DNA from: Prorocentrum cordatum
Lineage: Eukaryota; Sar; Dinophyceae; Prorocentrales; Prorocentraceae
NCBI GenBank assembly: GCA_963575745.1
Contig: CAUYUJ010018328.1
Coordinates: 143,899-207,898 of the forward strand
Direction: 5' to 3'
DNA length: 64,000 nucleotides
Part shown: piece after piece, positions 53,060 through 63,440 of the stretch
Position numbering within the stretch: position 1 is the stretch's first letter
How the letters are laid out: every line of letters begins with the position of its first letter
Notes under the pieces: generated by a model
Told to the model about the DNA's origin: nothing
Seen by the model: only the letters and a program-made list of their open reading frames with translations
The model's database searches: none
Position numbers and translations under genes: made by a program

Positions 53060-54750
53060 GCTACGAAGGGCCAGGCATTGCCAGCCGAAGTGCTCGACAA
53101 GAATGTGGAGACGCTGAAGAACATGAACACCCAGACGGCCAAGTACGCCAAGTGGTACGTGAGGGTCTTGGACCCGAAAGTCATTGATTCTACGTTCACT
53201 TCGAGGAACGAAAAAGTGCAGGCGCTGAAGTTCAGTTGCGTTTTGGTGTCCAACGCGCCCGCGCAGTACATGTTCGGCGCTGTGCCATTCAGTGTCAGGA
53301 ATCGGAATGCGGCAGTCGAAGCGTTCAGAAAATTCACGGAGCCCGTCCATGCTGGCCCGAGTCCCTCCCGCCAGCGCGGAAGCGTTGGCGCATCCCGCTA
53401 AGGGGCTGCAGATCGCATTGGACATCGAGGTCGTCGTGGTGCTTCTCAAGGAGAGCGCCGCTGGTGCAAACCAAAGGGCGGCCTTCGACTTCTGCGGCGA
53501 GTTCCTCGGCGTCGGCGCTTCCAGGCAAGTCTCTAAGAACGGCAACCTCCGAATAGTAGCCGAAGCGGAGTTCGCGGATGCTGGCGGCGGGGAGATCGTG
53601 GTGGCCGCGTGGCAAAAGGCGCGCGAGTACTTTGCCGACGTGCGCTCGGGGTCCGGCGTCGCTGTTCTCGGAGGCAGTGCTGCGCTTGAGAACGGCGATG
53701 TGAAGATCGAGATCTGGCCGGGGGCCCGCGTCGGCACCGTTGGCGATCGGGCTCAGTCTTTGACGAGCTTGGGCGTTATCTGTCTGTCGGCCGAGGTGCT
53801 TTCCGCCCAGTGGATGCCGTCTTCCGGCGGCGGCTTAGCGAGTGTCGTGGAGGCCGCGGCGCACTCCGCGCGCGCCATGGCGTTGGCCGACGCCGTTGCC
53901 CACCCCCAGCCCATCGCGTTTCAGATCAACCGGTGCCTCCTGGACGCGCTGCCACAGCGGGGCACGGTGTGCGCGCAGGACGGCCGCCTCTTCCTCCGGA
54001 ATTGTCGTCTTCGGGATGCCGCCGGGGGGGTGGGCGTAGACGTGGTCACCGATGTTGCCCCGACACTCTACGATTGCTCGACTGCTGACGAGGTGGCGGA
54101 CAAGCTTGACGCCCAGTCCTTGACGGGCTCCAAGCACCGGTTCAACAGTCGGGGCGTTCTCCGCCAGGAGAACGGGGTGGCCGAGCGATGCATCACGGAG
54201 GTGGGCATCGCGCTTCTGGACGCAGTGGTTTCCACGGGTGCCTTGCGTATGTGCTACAGCCTCTCCGTGGTGTCCGGCGATGTCGTTCTGCCGGTGCCTG
54301 TGAGTCGCGTCGTCGAGGGCCCGCTCCGAGGTTTGGCAGTCTGCCGCGACGGTGCCAAAAACATCGGTGCAAACAGGGTGTGGCTGCTGGTGCGCGGCCA
54401 AAGCGCAACCAAAATAGAGTCCCTTGACGATGCGAAGGCGCTGACAGATCAGGTTTTCAAGGTGTCTCCGACAGAGACCTTGTGTCTACTGACCGACCCG
54501 ATCAGTCGACGGGGGGCGCAAATGGTAAGATCAAGTTGGTTGGTACTGCGACTTCAACAAGATGTTGAAGTACCGCTTGCACAAAGAAACGGCTCTCGTG
54601 CTCGCGTCAGCTGTCGAGTGCCCGGCGCCGGGCATTGCCGGCGAGGCCGACGGGGCGTGCCGGGCGGCCGCAATCGAGTACGTCGTCAAGCTTTCCAAGG
54701 ATGACGTCTGGCGCTGCAGAAGAGCATGGTGGCGGAGTGGAGAACCGTTC
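53060..54750 (+). pseudogene. RPA-like OB-fold protein, frameshifted
   Basis: Frame 2 (to ~53345) reads NVETLKNMNTQTAKYAKWYV, VRVLDPKVIDSTF and EKVQALKFSCVLVSNAPAQY, then EAFRKFTEP. Frame 3 continues with IALDIEVVVVLLKES, VSKNGNLRIVAEAEFADAGG, EIVVAAWQKAREYFADV and SGVAVLGGSAALENGDVKIE. This last region (GG.IVVAAW..AREYF ... V.VLGGSA) has the pattern of an RPA70-type OB fold, in which a V-LWG-xA-F strand precedes the loop. The C-terminal part in frame 1 (NKMLKYRLHKETALVLASAV) completes it. RPA-like proteins bind single-stranded DNA. The assignment rests on strand pattern, not on catalytic residues. The neighbouring helicase and OTU fragments support a Helitron-type origin. Confidence 0.4.
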
Positions 54751-54889
54751 TGACGAGCCCGCAGCCGGGCCCCAGTCCGGCGGCGCCCCCCATGTCCACC
54801 ACGTGGGCAGCAGTTATGGGTCGGAGGAGCGCCGCCCTAAACTCAGGCGCTTCCAATCCGGACCCCGGCCCCCGCAAGCGTGGGCGCAG

Positions 54890-55015
54890 CGAACGCGTCG
54901 CGGCGCCGGGCTTTACCGGCGCCCGCCGAGCCGCGACCGCTACAATCACGACCACCAAAGGCAGCACCCCATGAACATCCCCTGGTCGTCGTTGTCAGCG
55001 AGCGGGAGGCCGGCC
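54890..55015. repeat. dispersed repeat shared with 59.27-59.38 kb
   Basis: CGCCCGCCGAGCCGCGACC, a short variable stretch, and CCTGGTCGTCGTTGTCAGCG recur at 59288-59370 with the same order and spacing within ~15 bp. Both copies begin with a GCGCC(A/G)GG...CC(A/G)GCGC palindrome. The repeat joins the helicase-containing region to the ORF at 58.66-59.34 kb. Confidence 0.65.
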
Positions 55016-55965
55016 AACCCGCGCGCGTGGCAGGGCGGTGAGTCTCTCGTCTGGGAGGGGTTGGTGCTCGTGCCGGAGAACCAAGCTGTCGGGAATATCG
55101 ACGGTAAGCGATTGGCAGCCAGGGCGCCACTTCACGGCGCGCCAGGCTTGGCCAGCGCGGGGGGCGTCGTCGTGGGGGCAGAGGCACGACGCAACGACCC
55201 GCGCGGATTACACAGGAGTGCTGATGACTTCCGACAGCTCCGCAGGGCGCTCCACCTGTGCGTGGGGGCGCGGGCGATGTTAACGCACGCTTCTTTATGG
55301 GGCGTCCCCGCTGTGCCCCTCGGGCTCGTGAATGGGGCTCGGGGAGTGGTAGTCGCCGTCGCGTGCGCCTCCCCAGGGGGGCAGCGAACTGGTCAGAGTG
55401 CCCTCGCAGGGGTCGGCTATCCCAGCTCCGCCATCGGAGCGTTTCCCTGGGGGGGCCCGCTTGCCCAGTTCCTGACATCGTGGTCGTGCATTTCCCCGCG
55501 TGCAAGGGGCCCGCTTGCTTCGACAATCCCCCAGGGGCCTGGGTGCCAGTCCCCGGCGCAGAGGTGCGGCGCAAGACCTTGCAGTCCATGACTCGCGCTG
55601 GCATGCCCTTGCGCCTGGCGCGGGCGCTCGCCGTCCGCGAATCGCAGGGCATCGCGGCGCAAGAGGGCTGCATCGTGTCCTTTGCTGGGCGTCGCGGGCC
55701 CAGCCCGGCGGGCAAGCTCGGGGAGGCCTTCGTGGCGCAAGCCCCCGCCCTTGACGGACTTTCTGGCCGCGCGCCTGACGAATGGCGTCTTCGCCGGGGC
55801 CGAGTTCGAGAGCGAGGCAGACGCCATGTTTGCCGGGCTGCTCGAGCGGAGAGGCACTTCTCCTGAAGCGCTGCTTGCTGAGCGCGAGCAACGCTTGCGG
55901 ACCGCCGCGCTCGCAAAGGAAGGGCGCGAACCTAATGGCGCTGAGCTGGCAGATCTGCGGGCGAT
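55000..55965 (+). pseudogene. PIF1-like DNA helicase, C-terminal half
   Basis: Frame 2 gives LVLVPENQAVGNIDGKRLAA, DDFRQLRRALHLCVGARAML and LWGVPAVPLGLVNGARGVVV, matching the VGARVML...LVNGxxGxV motif of PIF1 helicases. Frame 1 (~55470-55745) gives IVVVHFPACKGPACFDNPPG and MPLRLARALAVRESQGIAAQ. The latter corresponds to the PLRLAxAxTxHKSQG motif V region, with HKSQG changed to RESQG. It continues with SPAGKLGEAFVAQAP (motif VI, usually VALSR). Frame 2 resumes with LTDFLAARLTNGVFAGAEFE. Walker A and B motifs are absent, so only the C-terminal half remains. Two frameshifts make it a fossil. Confidence 0.6.
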
Positions 55966-56189
55966 GCTGTCCGCGGTGGGCGCGGCGCCCATCGGCGACA
56001 GCGCCTCCCGGTGTTGCTACAAGCAATCGGGCCGCAAGGCCGCCGGCCCGTGGAGTGTCGCGGCCTCGTTCCGCGCGCAGAAACCGAAGAAGACGAGCCG
56101 GGGCCAGGCTTTGCGGGCTCGCGGGGGGAGAGGCCCCTGCGGCAAGACCTCGTCGGCGCAGACGGGTACCCCGGGGCCCGCGGCTTCGG

Positions 56190-57022
56190 GGGCGGAGGCT
56201 GCGGCGGCGACCATGACCGACGCGGGCTTCAACGAGGCTGACGTCGCCCGTGCGTTGGGGCAGACGTCGTTCCAGTTTCGGCAAACGTTGGTGCTCCTGC
56301 TCAACGGCCTGGGCGCGCAGCGCACACCGTGCGACGCGCGCGAATGGTTTCGCCGCCGTTCGGCCAAGACGGTCCGGGCTCTCGACTGCGAAATGTTGAG
56401 GGGTAGCGAAGTCCTGGCGCAGTGCTCGCAGCGCGCGCGCCGCGAGTTGCAGTTCGACGCGCGTGTTCGGGGCCTGGGGCAGTGTGCGGGCCGAACCGCG
56501 GGTGCGCGTGCTTCTGGCTATGCCTCGCATCAGGCCTGGCCGAACGCGGGCCAGACGTTCTGGCCCAGGCTTTGCCGGGCAACGCTCCGGCCCGTCGAGC
56601 GGCGGGCCGACTGACGGCGCAGGGTGCGCAGCGGTCTGTCAACGCTGGCGTGCGCCATTCGCCTTTGGGCGTGGTGGCGGAAGCTCTGCGGGCTTTGTTC
56701 TGCGGCGGCCAAGCCGCCGTGCTGCTCAGACCCGACATGGAGAACAGAGCCTTTGCTGGCCTGGGTGTCCGGGGCCCCGTGCACGCCGCGGCGCTGTGCG
56801 CTCGCTGGGTACAGAAGCTGGCCACTAAAGAGTACGCGGGCGAGTAGGTCGTGATGTCGGCCGCCTTGGAGTTCGGCATCCGCTTCGCTGTCGTCCCTTT
56901 CGCTCCAGCGACGGCATTGGTGCAGTGGGCGATCACGTCTTATGGGCCAGAAAACGTCACCGTCGTTGTTCACGTGGGCAACAATGATTTACACCATGTT
57001 TATCTGTCGCGGGAATCGTGAT
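56190..57022 (+). pseudogene. OTU-like cysteine protease domain, decayed
   Basis: Frame 2 has NEADVARALGQTSFQFRQTL, VLLLNGLGAQ and AKTVRALDCEMLRGSEVLAQ. Frame 1 has NRGCACFWLCLASGLAERGP, the Cys-containing helix expected after G-x-C in OTU domains, and RHSPLGVVAEALRALFCGGQ. After a TAG at 56845 the frame goes on with LEFGIRFAVVPFAP and VVVHVGNNDLHHVYL, which fits the OTU ending with its catalytic His (NNDxHY/H). OTU proteases cleave ubiquitin linkages and also occur fused to Helitron helicases. A frameshift and an in-frame stop mark it as inactive. Confidence 0.5.
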
Positions 57023-57332
57023 GGCGCCGGACCCCCGCGCCAGACTTTGTCAGCGTGTCGCAGCTCCGCCTCGTCTCGGTGCACTCGGCGCACGCGGGCG
57101 CTGCCCGGCGCTCGGGCAATAGGGTGCGCCAAGCTTTGCTGGCGCTTCTGCGACGACCATTTCCGCCGCCTCCGCGTCCGTCGCCTGTGCGACGCTGTGA
57201 GGCATCCGCCGCCGGCCCGCCCCCGCCGCCGGCCCGCCCCCGCCGTCTTTGCGGTCCGATGCTCGACCGCGCGGTGCCGGGAAGGCAGCGAGCGTGCACC
57301 ATCCCCGACAGGCTACCAAGGGGTGCCCAAGA

Positions 57333-57492
57333 GGAGGAGGAGGAGGAGGAGGAGGAGGAGGAGGAGGAGGAGGAGGAGGAGGAGGAGGAGGAGGAGGAGG
57401 AGGGGGAGGAGGAGGGGGAGGGGGAGGAGGAGGAGGAGGAGGAGGACGAAGAGGGGGAGGTGGAGGAGGAGGAGGAGGAAGAGGAGGGGGAA
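57333..57492. repeat. GGA microsatellite
   Basis: A (GGA)n run with GGGGGA and GACGAA interruptions. Poly-Gly, poly-Glu and poly-Pro ORFs across it are artefacts. Confidence 0.95.
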
Positions 57493-57599
57493 TATGGTGT
57501 AGGATGATGAGGCAGGTGGTGGGGTGGCCGTTTTCGGAGTGCGGGGGATGTGGGGATGTGGGGTCGAGTTTGATCCTGCACTGGGGCATTGGAGGTTGA

Positions 57600-57800
57600 G
57601 AGGGTTAGTCCGAAGTGCAACGAGGACCCCCTATACTGGACAATCGATTTCGGTTTCGCGTTCGCGTCGTGCGTGCCGTTCGGCCCCAAGGTGTTCGCAG
57701 AGCCCCCCTACCGGGAAATCGATTTCGGTTTTGTGTTCGCGCGTGCCGTGCGCGCGGGCGAGGCGAAATTGTGTGGGCGGGTGGGAGGAAAATCTCATGT
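57600..57800 (+). repeat. dispersed repeat, copies 2 and 3 (AATCGATTTCGGTTTCG module)
   Basis: Two tandem copies, introduced by CCCCCTATACTGGACAATCG and CCCCCTACCGGGAAATCG, are homologous to the single copy at 52335-52445. Confidence 0.7.
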
Positions 57801-57809
57801 GAGATCGAT

Positions 57810-57833
57810 CGTCTGGAGCTCCAGCGCCGTTTT

Positions 57834-57873
<40 letters not shown>

Positions 57874-58128
57874 GTCGTTGGTCGTTGCTGGACCAGGGTG
57901 CCGAGTGAAAATTGCCTCGAGCTCCAGCGCCGTTTTCGTGTCGTCGTCGTCGGTCGTTGGTCGTTGCTGGACCGGGGTGCAGAATGAAAATTGCCTGGAG
58001 CTCCAGCGCCGTTTTCGCGTCGTCGTCGGCGTCGTCGTCGTTGTCGGTCGTTGGTCGTTGGTGGACCGGGTTGCCGAGTGAAAACTGCCTGGAGTTCCGG
58101 CGCCGTTTTCGTCGTCGCCGTCGTCGTT

Positions 58129-58161
<33 letters not shown>

Positions 58162-58319
58162 TGTTGGTCGTTGGTGGACCAGGGTGCCGAGTGAAAATTG
58201 CCTGGAGTTCCGGCGCCGTTTTCACGTTGTCGTCGTCGTCGTCGTCGTCGTCGGTGGTTGGTCGTTGCTGGACCGGGGTGCCGAGTGAAAAGTGCCTGGA
58301 GCTCCGGCGCCGTTTTCGT

Positions 58320-58376
<57 letters not shown>

Positions 58377-58400
58377 GTCGTCGTCGTCGTCGTCGTCGTG
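57810..58400 (+). repeat. GTC-rich tandem array, about six units of ~80-110 bp
   Basis: Each unit reads GGAGCTCCAGCGCCGTTTTC, a (GTC)n run of variable length, GGTCGTTGGTCGTTGCTGGA, and CCGGGGTGCCGAGTGAAAA. Units begin near 57814, 57916, 57996, 58088, 58202 and 58297. Length differences are due to the GTC run. Confidence 0.85.
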
Positions 58401-58419
58401 AGGGGCCAAGAGGCTCCGA

Positions 58420-58535
58420 GAGGGCCCCAATACTTGCCCAGGGGGCCCCCAGAGGACCCCAAGACGGCCCCCAAACGGCTGAAAAAAAACCCTATACGGC
58501 CCCAAGACGGCCCCAAGAGGGCCCAAAAGCACCCC
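58420..58535 (-). repeat. inverted copy of the CTTGGGGCC repeat family
   Basis: GGCCCCAAGACGGCCCCAAG and AGAGGGCCCAAAAG are the reverse complement of the units at 48.2-48.9 kb, so this family is dispersed in both orientations. Confidence 0.65.
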
Positions 58536-58661
58536 CAACGGCCACCGTATTAATTTCGGTTCGGTTTTTTTTCGCCACGTGCGTGTGTACTCGCTCAACC
58601 GTGCAGGCTGGGCCAGGCTTTGCTAGCGCAAGGCTCCCTCTGACTACTGCAATTCCGCCGG

Positions 58662-59331
58662 ATGGACCTGCCGGAGCCCGACATCCGGCGTCGCGAGGGC
58701 AGCCGGTCCCCGCGCCTGCCCATCGGCGCTCGTCGCCTGCGTTTTGGCGCGGTGTGGCGTCCGCTGTCCAAAGCCCATCTGCAGCCCGTCGGCCAGAGCC
58801 CGACCCCGATGCAGCACTCGATCACGATGTTCGCCCAGAGGATCCACAGCCGCATGGAGGACATCTTGACTTACGAGCCGTGGAATCCGGACCGGAGAGC
58901 CGTACATTTGGCCCTGCAGGCTCGCGGTCCGTAGGCGCCCCATGGGCGCCTCCGGACCGCGAGGCGGCAGGGGCAAAATCGGCGAGACTCTCAGGACGAC
59001 AGCCCCCGGCCAGTGGATGAGATCTTCTGGCGCCTGCAGTACTTGGTCTGCGGTCTCCAGTGGTTGCTCGACCACGTGGCGGAGGGCGGCCCCGCGTCGG
59101 AGATAGACAAGTGCTGCGTGAAGCTGGGCGACATCCTCAGCGGCGGCGGGCGGCGGTACAAACGACTCGGCCGCTACGCGTTGCCGCCGCCAGCGCCGAC
59201 GCCAACTCCGGTTCCTTTGCCTGCACCTGCGCCCGCGCTGCCGGCGCCTACACCAGCAGTTGAACCAGTCTCCAGAGCGCCAGGTTTTGCCAGCGCCCGC
59301 CGAGCCACGACCACGATCACTACCGCATGAA
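58662..59331 (+). pseudogene. hypothetical ORF pair, one stop apart, unrecognised
   Basis: Frame 3 is open from 58662 to a TAG at 58932 and again to 59328. Protein-like stretches are MFAQRIHSRMEDILTYEPWN, PDRRAVHLALQARG and, after the stop, DEIFWRLQYLVCGLQWLLDH and EIDKCCVKLGDILSGGGRRY, followed by a Pro/Ala tail ending APGFASARR. The 3' end is shared with the repeat at 54.9 kb. The stop lies inside a long palindrome (58921-58963). It may be the N-terminal part of the same element type as the helicase region, but I recognise no domain. Confidence 0.3.
58921..58963. repeat. 20-bp inverted repeat (hairpin), one mismatch
   Basis: CTCGCGGTCCGTAGGCGCCC, a CAT loop, and the reverse complement with a single A-C mismatch (near position 13 of the arm). 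This is the longest stem in the right part of the window. Confidence 0.85.
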
Positions 59332-59529
59332 GATTCCTTGGTCGTCGTTGTCAGTGAGCGGGCCGACCGGGCTGCGGAATCTTTTCCATCAGTTCTTGAG
59401 TTCAGCTCGCCGTTGACAGTGAGCGGCCCGGCCGTGCTCCCGATTTTGCGCAAGGAGTCTTCGTGTCGACAGGCATGGTCGGAGAGACGGAGAGAGTGGC
59501 GCGTGTGTCGAGCGGCATATGTGTCGAGC

Positions 59530-59775
59530 GGCATGGTGGGATCGCGTGTGAGATCGACGGTGAGATCGACAGTGAAATCGATAGAGTGATATCGAAAGGG
59601 ATATGGTTAGGGACGCCGATCGTGAGGTCGACTGTGAGGTCGGTTGTGAGATCGATGGTGAGATCGACAGTGTGGCCGGCCGAGAGACGTCGATGATGAT
59701 GATATCGATTTTGAGATTGATGGTGATATTGATCGAGCGAGATCGATTGAGTGATATCGCTAGTGATATCGGTAG
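59530..59775. repeat. GTGAGATCGAT degenerate tandem repeat
   Basis: GTGAGATCGACGGTGAGATC and variants recur irregularly at ~12-bp spacing. A short related stretch lies at 52880-52932. Confidence 0.75.
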
Positions 59776-60724
59776 TTCAAGAGGGGACACGGGCTGCGCC
59801 AGCCTTTGCCAGCGCTCCAGTCTCCACTTTTCTGTGACCATCGGCTGCCGTTGGCCAGGTTGGGCTGGTTCCCGGGGGGAAGGGCCAATGGTACCAACGC
59901 GCCAAAAAACAAAGGGTGATGTAAACAACTCGACCCCGACGCTCCCAAGAGCGATCGGCAACGCAACGCTCTCCATTGGCATCGTCACAACAACGATCAC
60001 AATTGTTGCCCATTGCTGGGGCCCTCCCCCCAACCTCCTTATCGCCTGCAGGGTGGTCGTATAAGTAGGTGTATGTAAACATACCTATATATAGTTTACA
60101 TTATGTGTGTGTATATATATATATAGACGTATGTATATTGATCTCGGGGTTGGCCGCGGGCGTCCCCGGGACCAGGGCCCCGGGTTGGCATGGCCGCTCC
60201 AGGGGCCCCACAAACGCCCCCGTGACCTTCGCACATGCTTCAGCACTCGGTGCGAAAGTCTGCCGGACTGGTCCATCACGCCCCGAGGGTGCCGAAGGAT
60301 TGCTTTTTCAACGGATACCGAAGGCTTCCAGACTCCGCCAGGATGGCCCTCGGCGGGTTTCAGTGGGCGCCCGCGGCCCCAGACGAACGCCCCGTTGAGC
60401 AAACATCTTGGATCCCCTTGCGTTTGTCAGAGCGTGTCCTTTAACTTTAAGGTTCCCCAATGTGACCATCCCGTTTCCTGCTCTCCTTTTCCCCGTCCCG
60501 CTGAAGTAACGCTCTTGTTGGAACAGGAATAGAGTCAAGACAACTTTCCACTTGTGTCCCCCTCCTGCACAGCTGCCATGCCGATCCACGGCCTCTTTTT
60601 TTTTTCGCAATGCCGAGAGTTCGAGCAGTGCGCGTTCGGATTTCCGTTCGAGTTTCCGCGGCAGCCCCCCACCGTCGCCGCCCGTGGCCGCCCCGTGGCC
60701 GCCCGCGGCGCCCAACGTGTAGCT
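59776..60724. other. no gene recognised
   Basis: No domain or RNA gene seen. A TATA-rich dinucleotide run lies at ~60086-60126 (ATATATAG, GTGTGTATATATATATAT). Confidence 0.45.
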
Positions 60725-61640
60725 CACATCGCGTGTCTTGCGCCACGTAGACTGCACCACGGCACTTGCAGTACATAGCTTGCACTTCCTTGTTTGCGCC
60801 GCATCCCTTGCACCACGTAGCTTGTATCACGTAGCTTGTGCCACGTAGCTTGCGCCGCATAATTTGCGCCACATGGATTACACGCCCACGGCGCAAAAAA
60901 CTACATGTTATTTCGGAACTGGCTGCGTGGTTGGGTGTGTCAAGGAATCTCCACGGTGCCACCCGTGGCCACCTCGTGGTCGCCTCGTGCGTTTGGTGTG
61001 TCTGGCGAGGGTTCACCATGTTGCAGCCCGTGGCCGCGTCGTGGCCGCCTCGTCTGCCCGTGGCCGCCTCGTGGCAGCCTGTTGCGCTGGGTGGGTCCGG
61101 TGAGGGTTCGCCACGTTGCCGCCTGTGGCCGCTTCCTAGCTTGCACCACGTAAACTGCACCGCATATCGAGGATTCGCCGCGTCTCCGCACGTGGCCGCT
61201 TCGTGGCTGGCTCGTCGTAGCTCACACAACATAGCTTACACCGCATAGTTGATACAACATAGCCTGCACCACATAACTTACACCGCATTGCCTACACCAC
61301 TTGGCTCGCGCCACATCGTTTGCACCGCTTAGTGTTCACCATCTCGTTTGCACTGCGCAACTATCACCACATAGCTATCACCACATAAGTTACACAGCAC
61401 CGCTCACACCACGCAGCTCACATCACAGAGTTTTTTCAACATAGCTTACACCACATAGCTTACACAACATAGCTCACAGCACATCGCTGACACCACTTAC
61501 GTGTCACACATCATAGTTTGCACCACATGGCCTGCACAACATAGCTGGCACCATAATGCGCACACTGCACAGCTTACACACCATACAGTGGATCACATTG
61601 CGTACACAACATGTCTCGACAACATGTTCCACCGCCACAT
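60725..61640. repeat. 14-bp degenerate satellite, interrupted
   Basis: The unit is close to ACATAGCTTACACC. Adjacent units such as ACGTAGCTTGTATC, ACGTAGCTTGTGCC and ACGTAGCTTGCGCC (60815-60856) and the long series at ~61205-61600 keep the 14-bp period with few indels. A block at 60905-61190 made of CCGTGGCCGCCTCGTGG units interrupts it. About 40 units remain recognisable. No protein is implied. Confidence 0.8.
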
Positions 61641-62734
61641 TGCAACAACTCAGTGTTTGGAGTTCATGTTGGCTAACAGGTTGGGCAACCGTTTGCTTTT
61701 ATACGTTATGAACACCCCTGTTCTGAACTGTTGACGCACACCAGTTGTTGTTGCGATGCTTTCGTCATGCGCGTGTGGGTGGCACGCACAATATCTTTTG
61801 ATGGAGTTGGCTGAGGCGCGATGGTTGTTGAATGATTGCGATATGCGCGCGTGTGTAACCTTCATGGGCAGGATTGACAAAGTGGCACAACAACTTATTG
61901 CGTTCTTGTGTTTTTAGGGAAAGCGCGCGGAACTGTTGACTTTTTATTGATAAGCCATCGGTCATACATGTAAGTGGTAAGTTCTGATTTTTTGTTGGTG
62001 TGATTCTGACATGCGCGCACGGGGGCGCTTGCGCATGGCCTGCATGGCGTTGTCCCGTCGGGATTCTTACAAGGTGCACTTCTTTGACCAGCGCGTGATC
62101 ACAGCATGGTATTACATTGCTAGTGATGGGGAGTGGAGGTGGGGGCGGTGGCGGGCGATGACGGCACTGTCTAGGGTGGAGTGATTGGATATTGAGAGTG
62201 ATTGGTCGTGAAGAAATAACAACGGAAATGCAATGCGTGGAGGGTGACGCATAATCCCCGCCTCGGGGTGTGGGGGGTCCCGTTTATGGTAGGAGAAAGG
62301 ATCTATGTAGTGCAACGCAGGCAGTGCGTGTACCATGTGGTGTTCAACCGATGTAGTGCAGTTTCGTTACTTTCTTTATTTCTCCCTCTGTACTTCTCTA
62401 TCGCGCCTCCTTCCCTCTGGCAGTTGCCGTTGGCATCGCTAAGGATCGAGACCAGCGGCTTTCCTGTTCCGACAACATGACCGCAGGGGACTTTCGCCAC
62501 GAGTGGGAACAGCGTCAAGGTTCGGATTGGCCTTTTCGTGTTCGTCATCTTATCCACTCGCCCATTCTTATCACCTTGCGAGCATTTTTTATAATCCTGG
62601 ACCTCCAGCCCCTCAGCGCCAAGAACAATACCGTCCAGAGCAGGTGTCAAGAGATGAGACGACTGAAATGAACTGGACTGGAGTGGACTGAGATAGACCA
62701 AGTTGGAATAGACTGGGCTGGACTGGGGTGGACT
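61641..62734. other. no gene recognised
   Basis: Lower-GC sequence without domains, repeats or RNA genes that I can support. Short CT-rich stretches lie at 62370-62420, and imperfect GGACTGGAGTGGACTG-type units start at ~62668 as the lead-in to the pentamer array. Confidence 0.45.
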
Positions 62735-63440
62735 CTACTTCATTGTACTCTACTCTACTCTATTCCACCCCACTCTACTACACCATCTACCCTGTTATGC
62801 TCTACCCTACCCTACCCTACTCTGCTCTGCTCTACTCTACTCTACTCCTACTTTATCCTACTCTTGTATGCTGTCCCCTACTCTACTCTGTTCTGCCCTA
62901 CTCTACTCTACTCCACTCCTCTCCACTCCACTCTACTCTACTCTACTCTACTCTATTCTACTTGACTTCACTACCATCTACCCTGCTCTACTCTACTGTG
63001 CTCTACTCCACCCTACTCTTCTCTACCTCACTCTAGCCGATCCTACTCTACACTACTCTCCTCTCCTCTACCCTACTCTACTCTACTCTACTCGCCGCGT
63101 CGTCGGAAGCGGGACTGCACGCGAGCACCTTCCGTTTGCGAGGTGGGAGCGCGTTCCAATCTACTCTGTTCTGCCCTACTCTACTCTACTCCACTCCTCT
63201 CCACTCCACTCTACTCTACTCTACTCTACTCTATTCTACTTGACTTCACTACCATCTACCCTGCTCTACTCTACTGTGCTCTACTCCACCCTACTCTTCT
63301 CTACCTCACTCTAGCCGATCCTACTCTACACTACTCTCCTCTCCTCTACCCTACTCTACTCTACTCTACTCGCCGCGTCGTCGGAAGCGGGACTGCACGC
63401 GAGCACCTTCCGTTTGCGAGGTGGGAGCGCGTTCCAATCC
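62735..63440. repeat. CTACT pentamer array with a 278-bp tandem duplication
   Basis: CTACT/CTCTA/CCACT pentamers fill the region. A 278-bp segment (62883-63160) that includes a unique 67-bp insert (CGCCGCGTCGTCGGAAGCGG ... GTTCCAAT) is repeated immediately at 63161-63438. The two copies look identical by eye, so the duplication is recent or an assembly artefact. Ser/Thr/Leu/Tyr-rich ORFs are artefacts of the pentamer. Confidence 0.9.

Larger units (their letters stand above)
53068..59815. repeat. second short palindromic motif family, about 11 copies
   Basis: Variants of GCGCCAGGCTTTGCCAGCGC lie at 53068, 54625, 54902, 55137, 56102, 56563, 57037, 57126, 58611, 59277 and 59796. The copy at 54902-54923 is a perfect 8-bp hairpin (GGCGCCGG-GCTTTA-CCGGCGCC) and 54625 is nearly so. 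Others carry CCAG where these have CCGG, on one or both arms, as CpG deamination would produce. The motif falls in different reading frames and also outside ORFs. Confidence 0.65.

Noticed and set aside
54843-56530. Long minus-strand ORFs opposite the helicase region
   Set aside because: Plus-strand frames carry recognisable PIF1 and OTU motifs; the minus frames are Arg/Ala/Gly-rich shadows.
58921-58985. Helitron 3' terminus (hairpin followed by CTRR)
   Set aside because: The hairpin is present but no CTRR follows within the usual distance, so no terminus is called.
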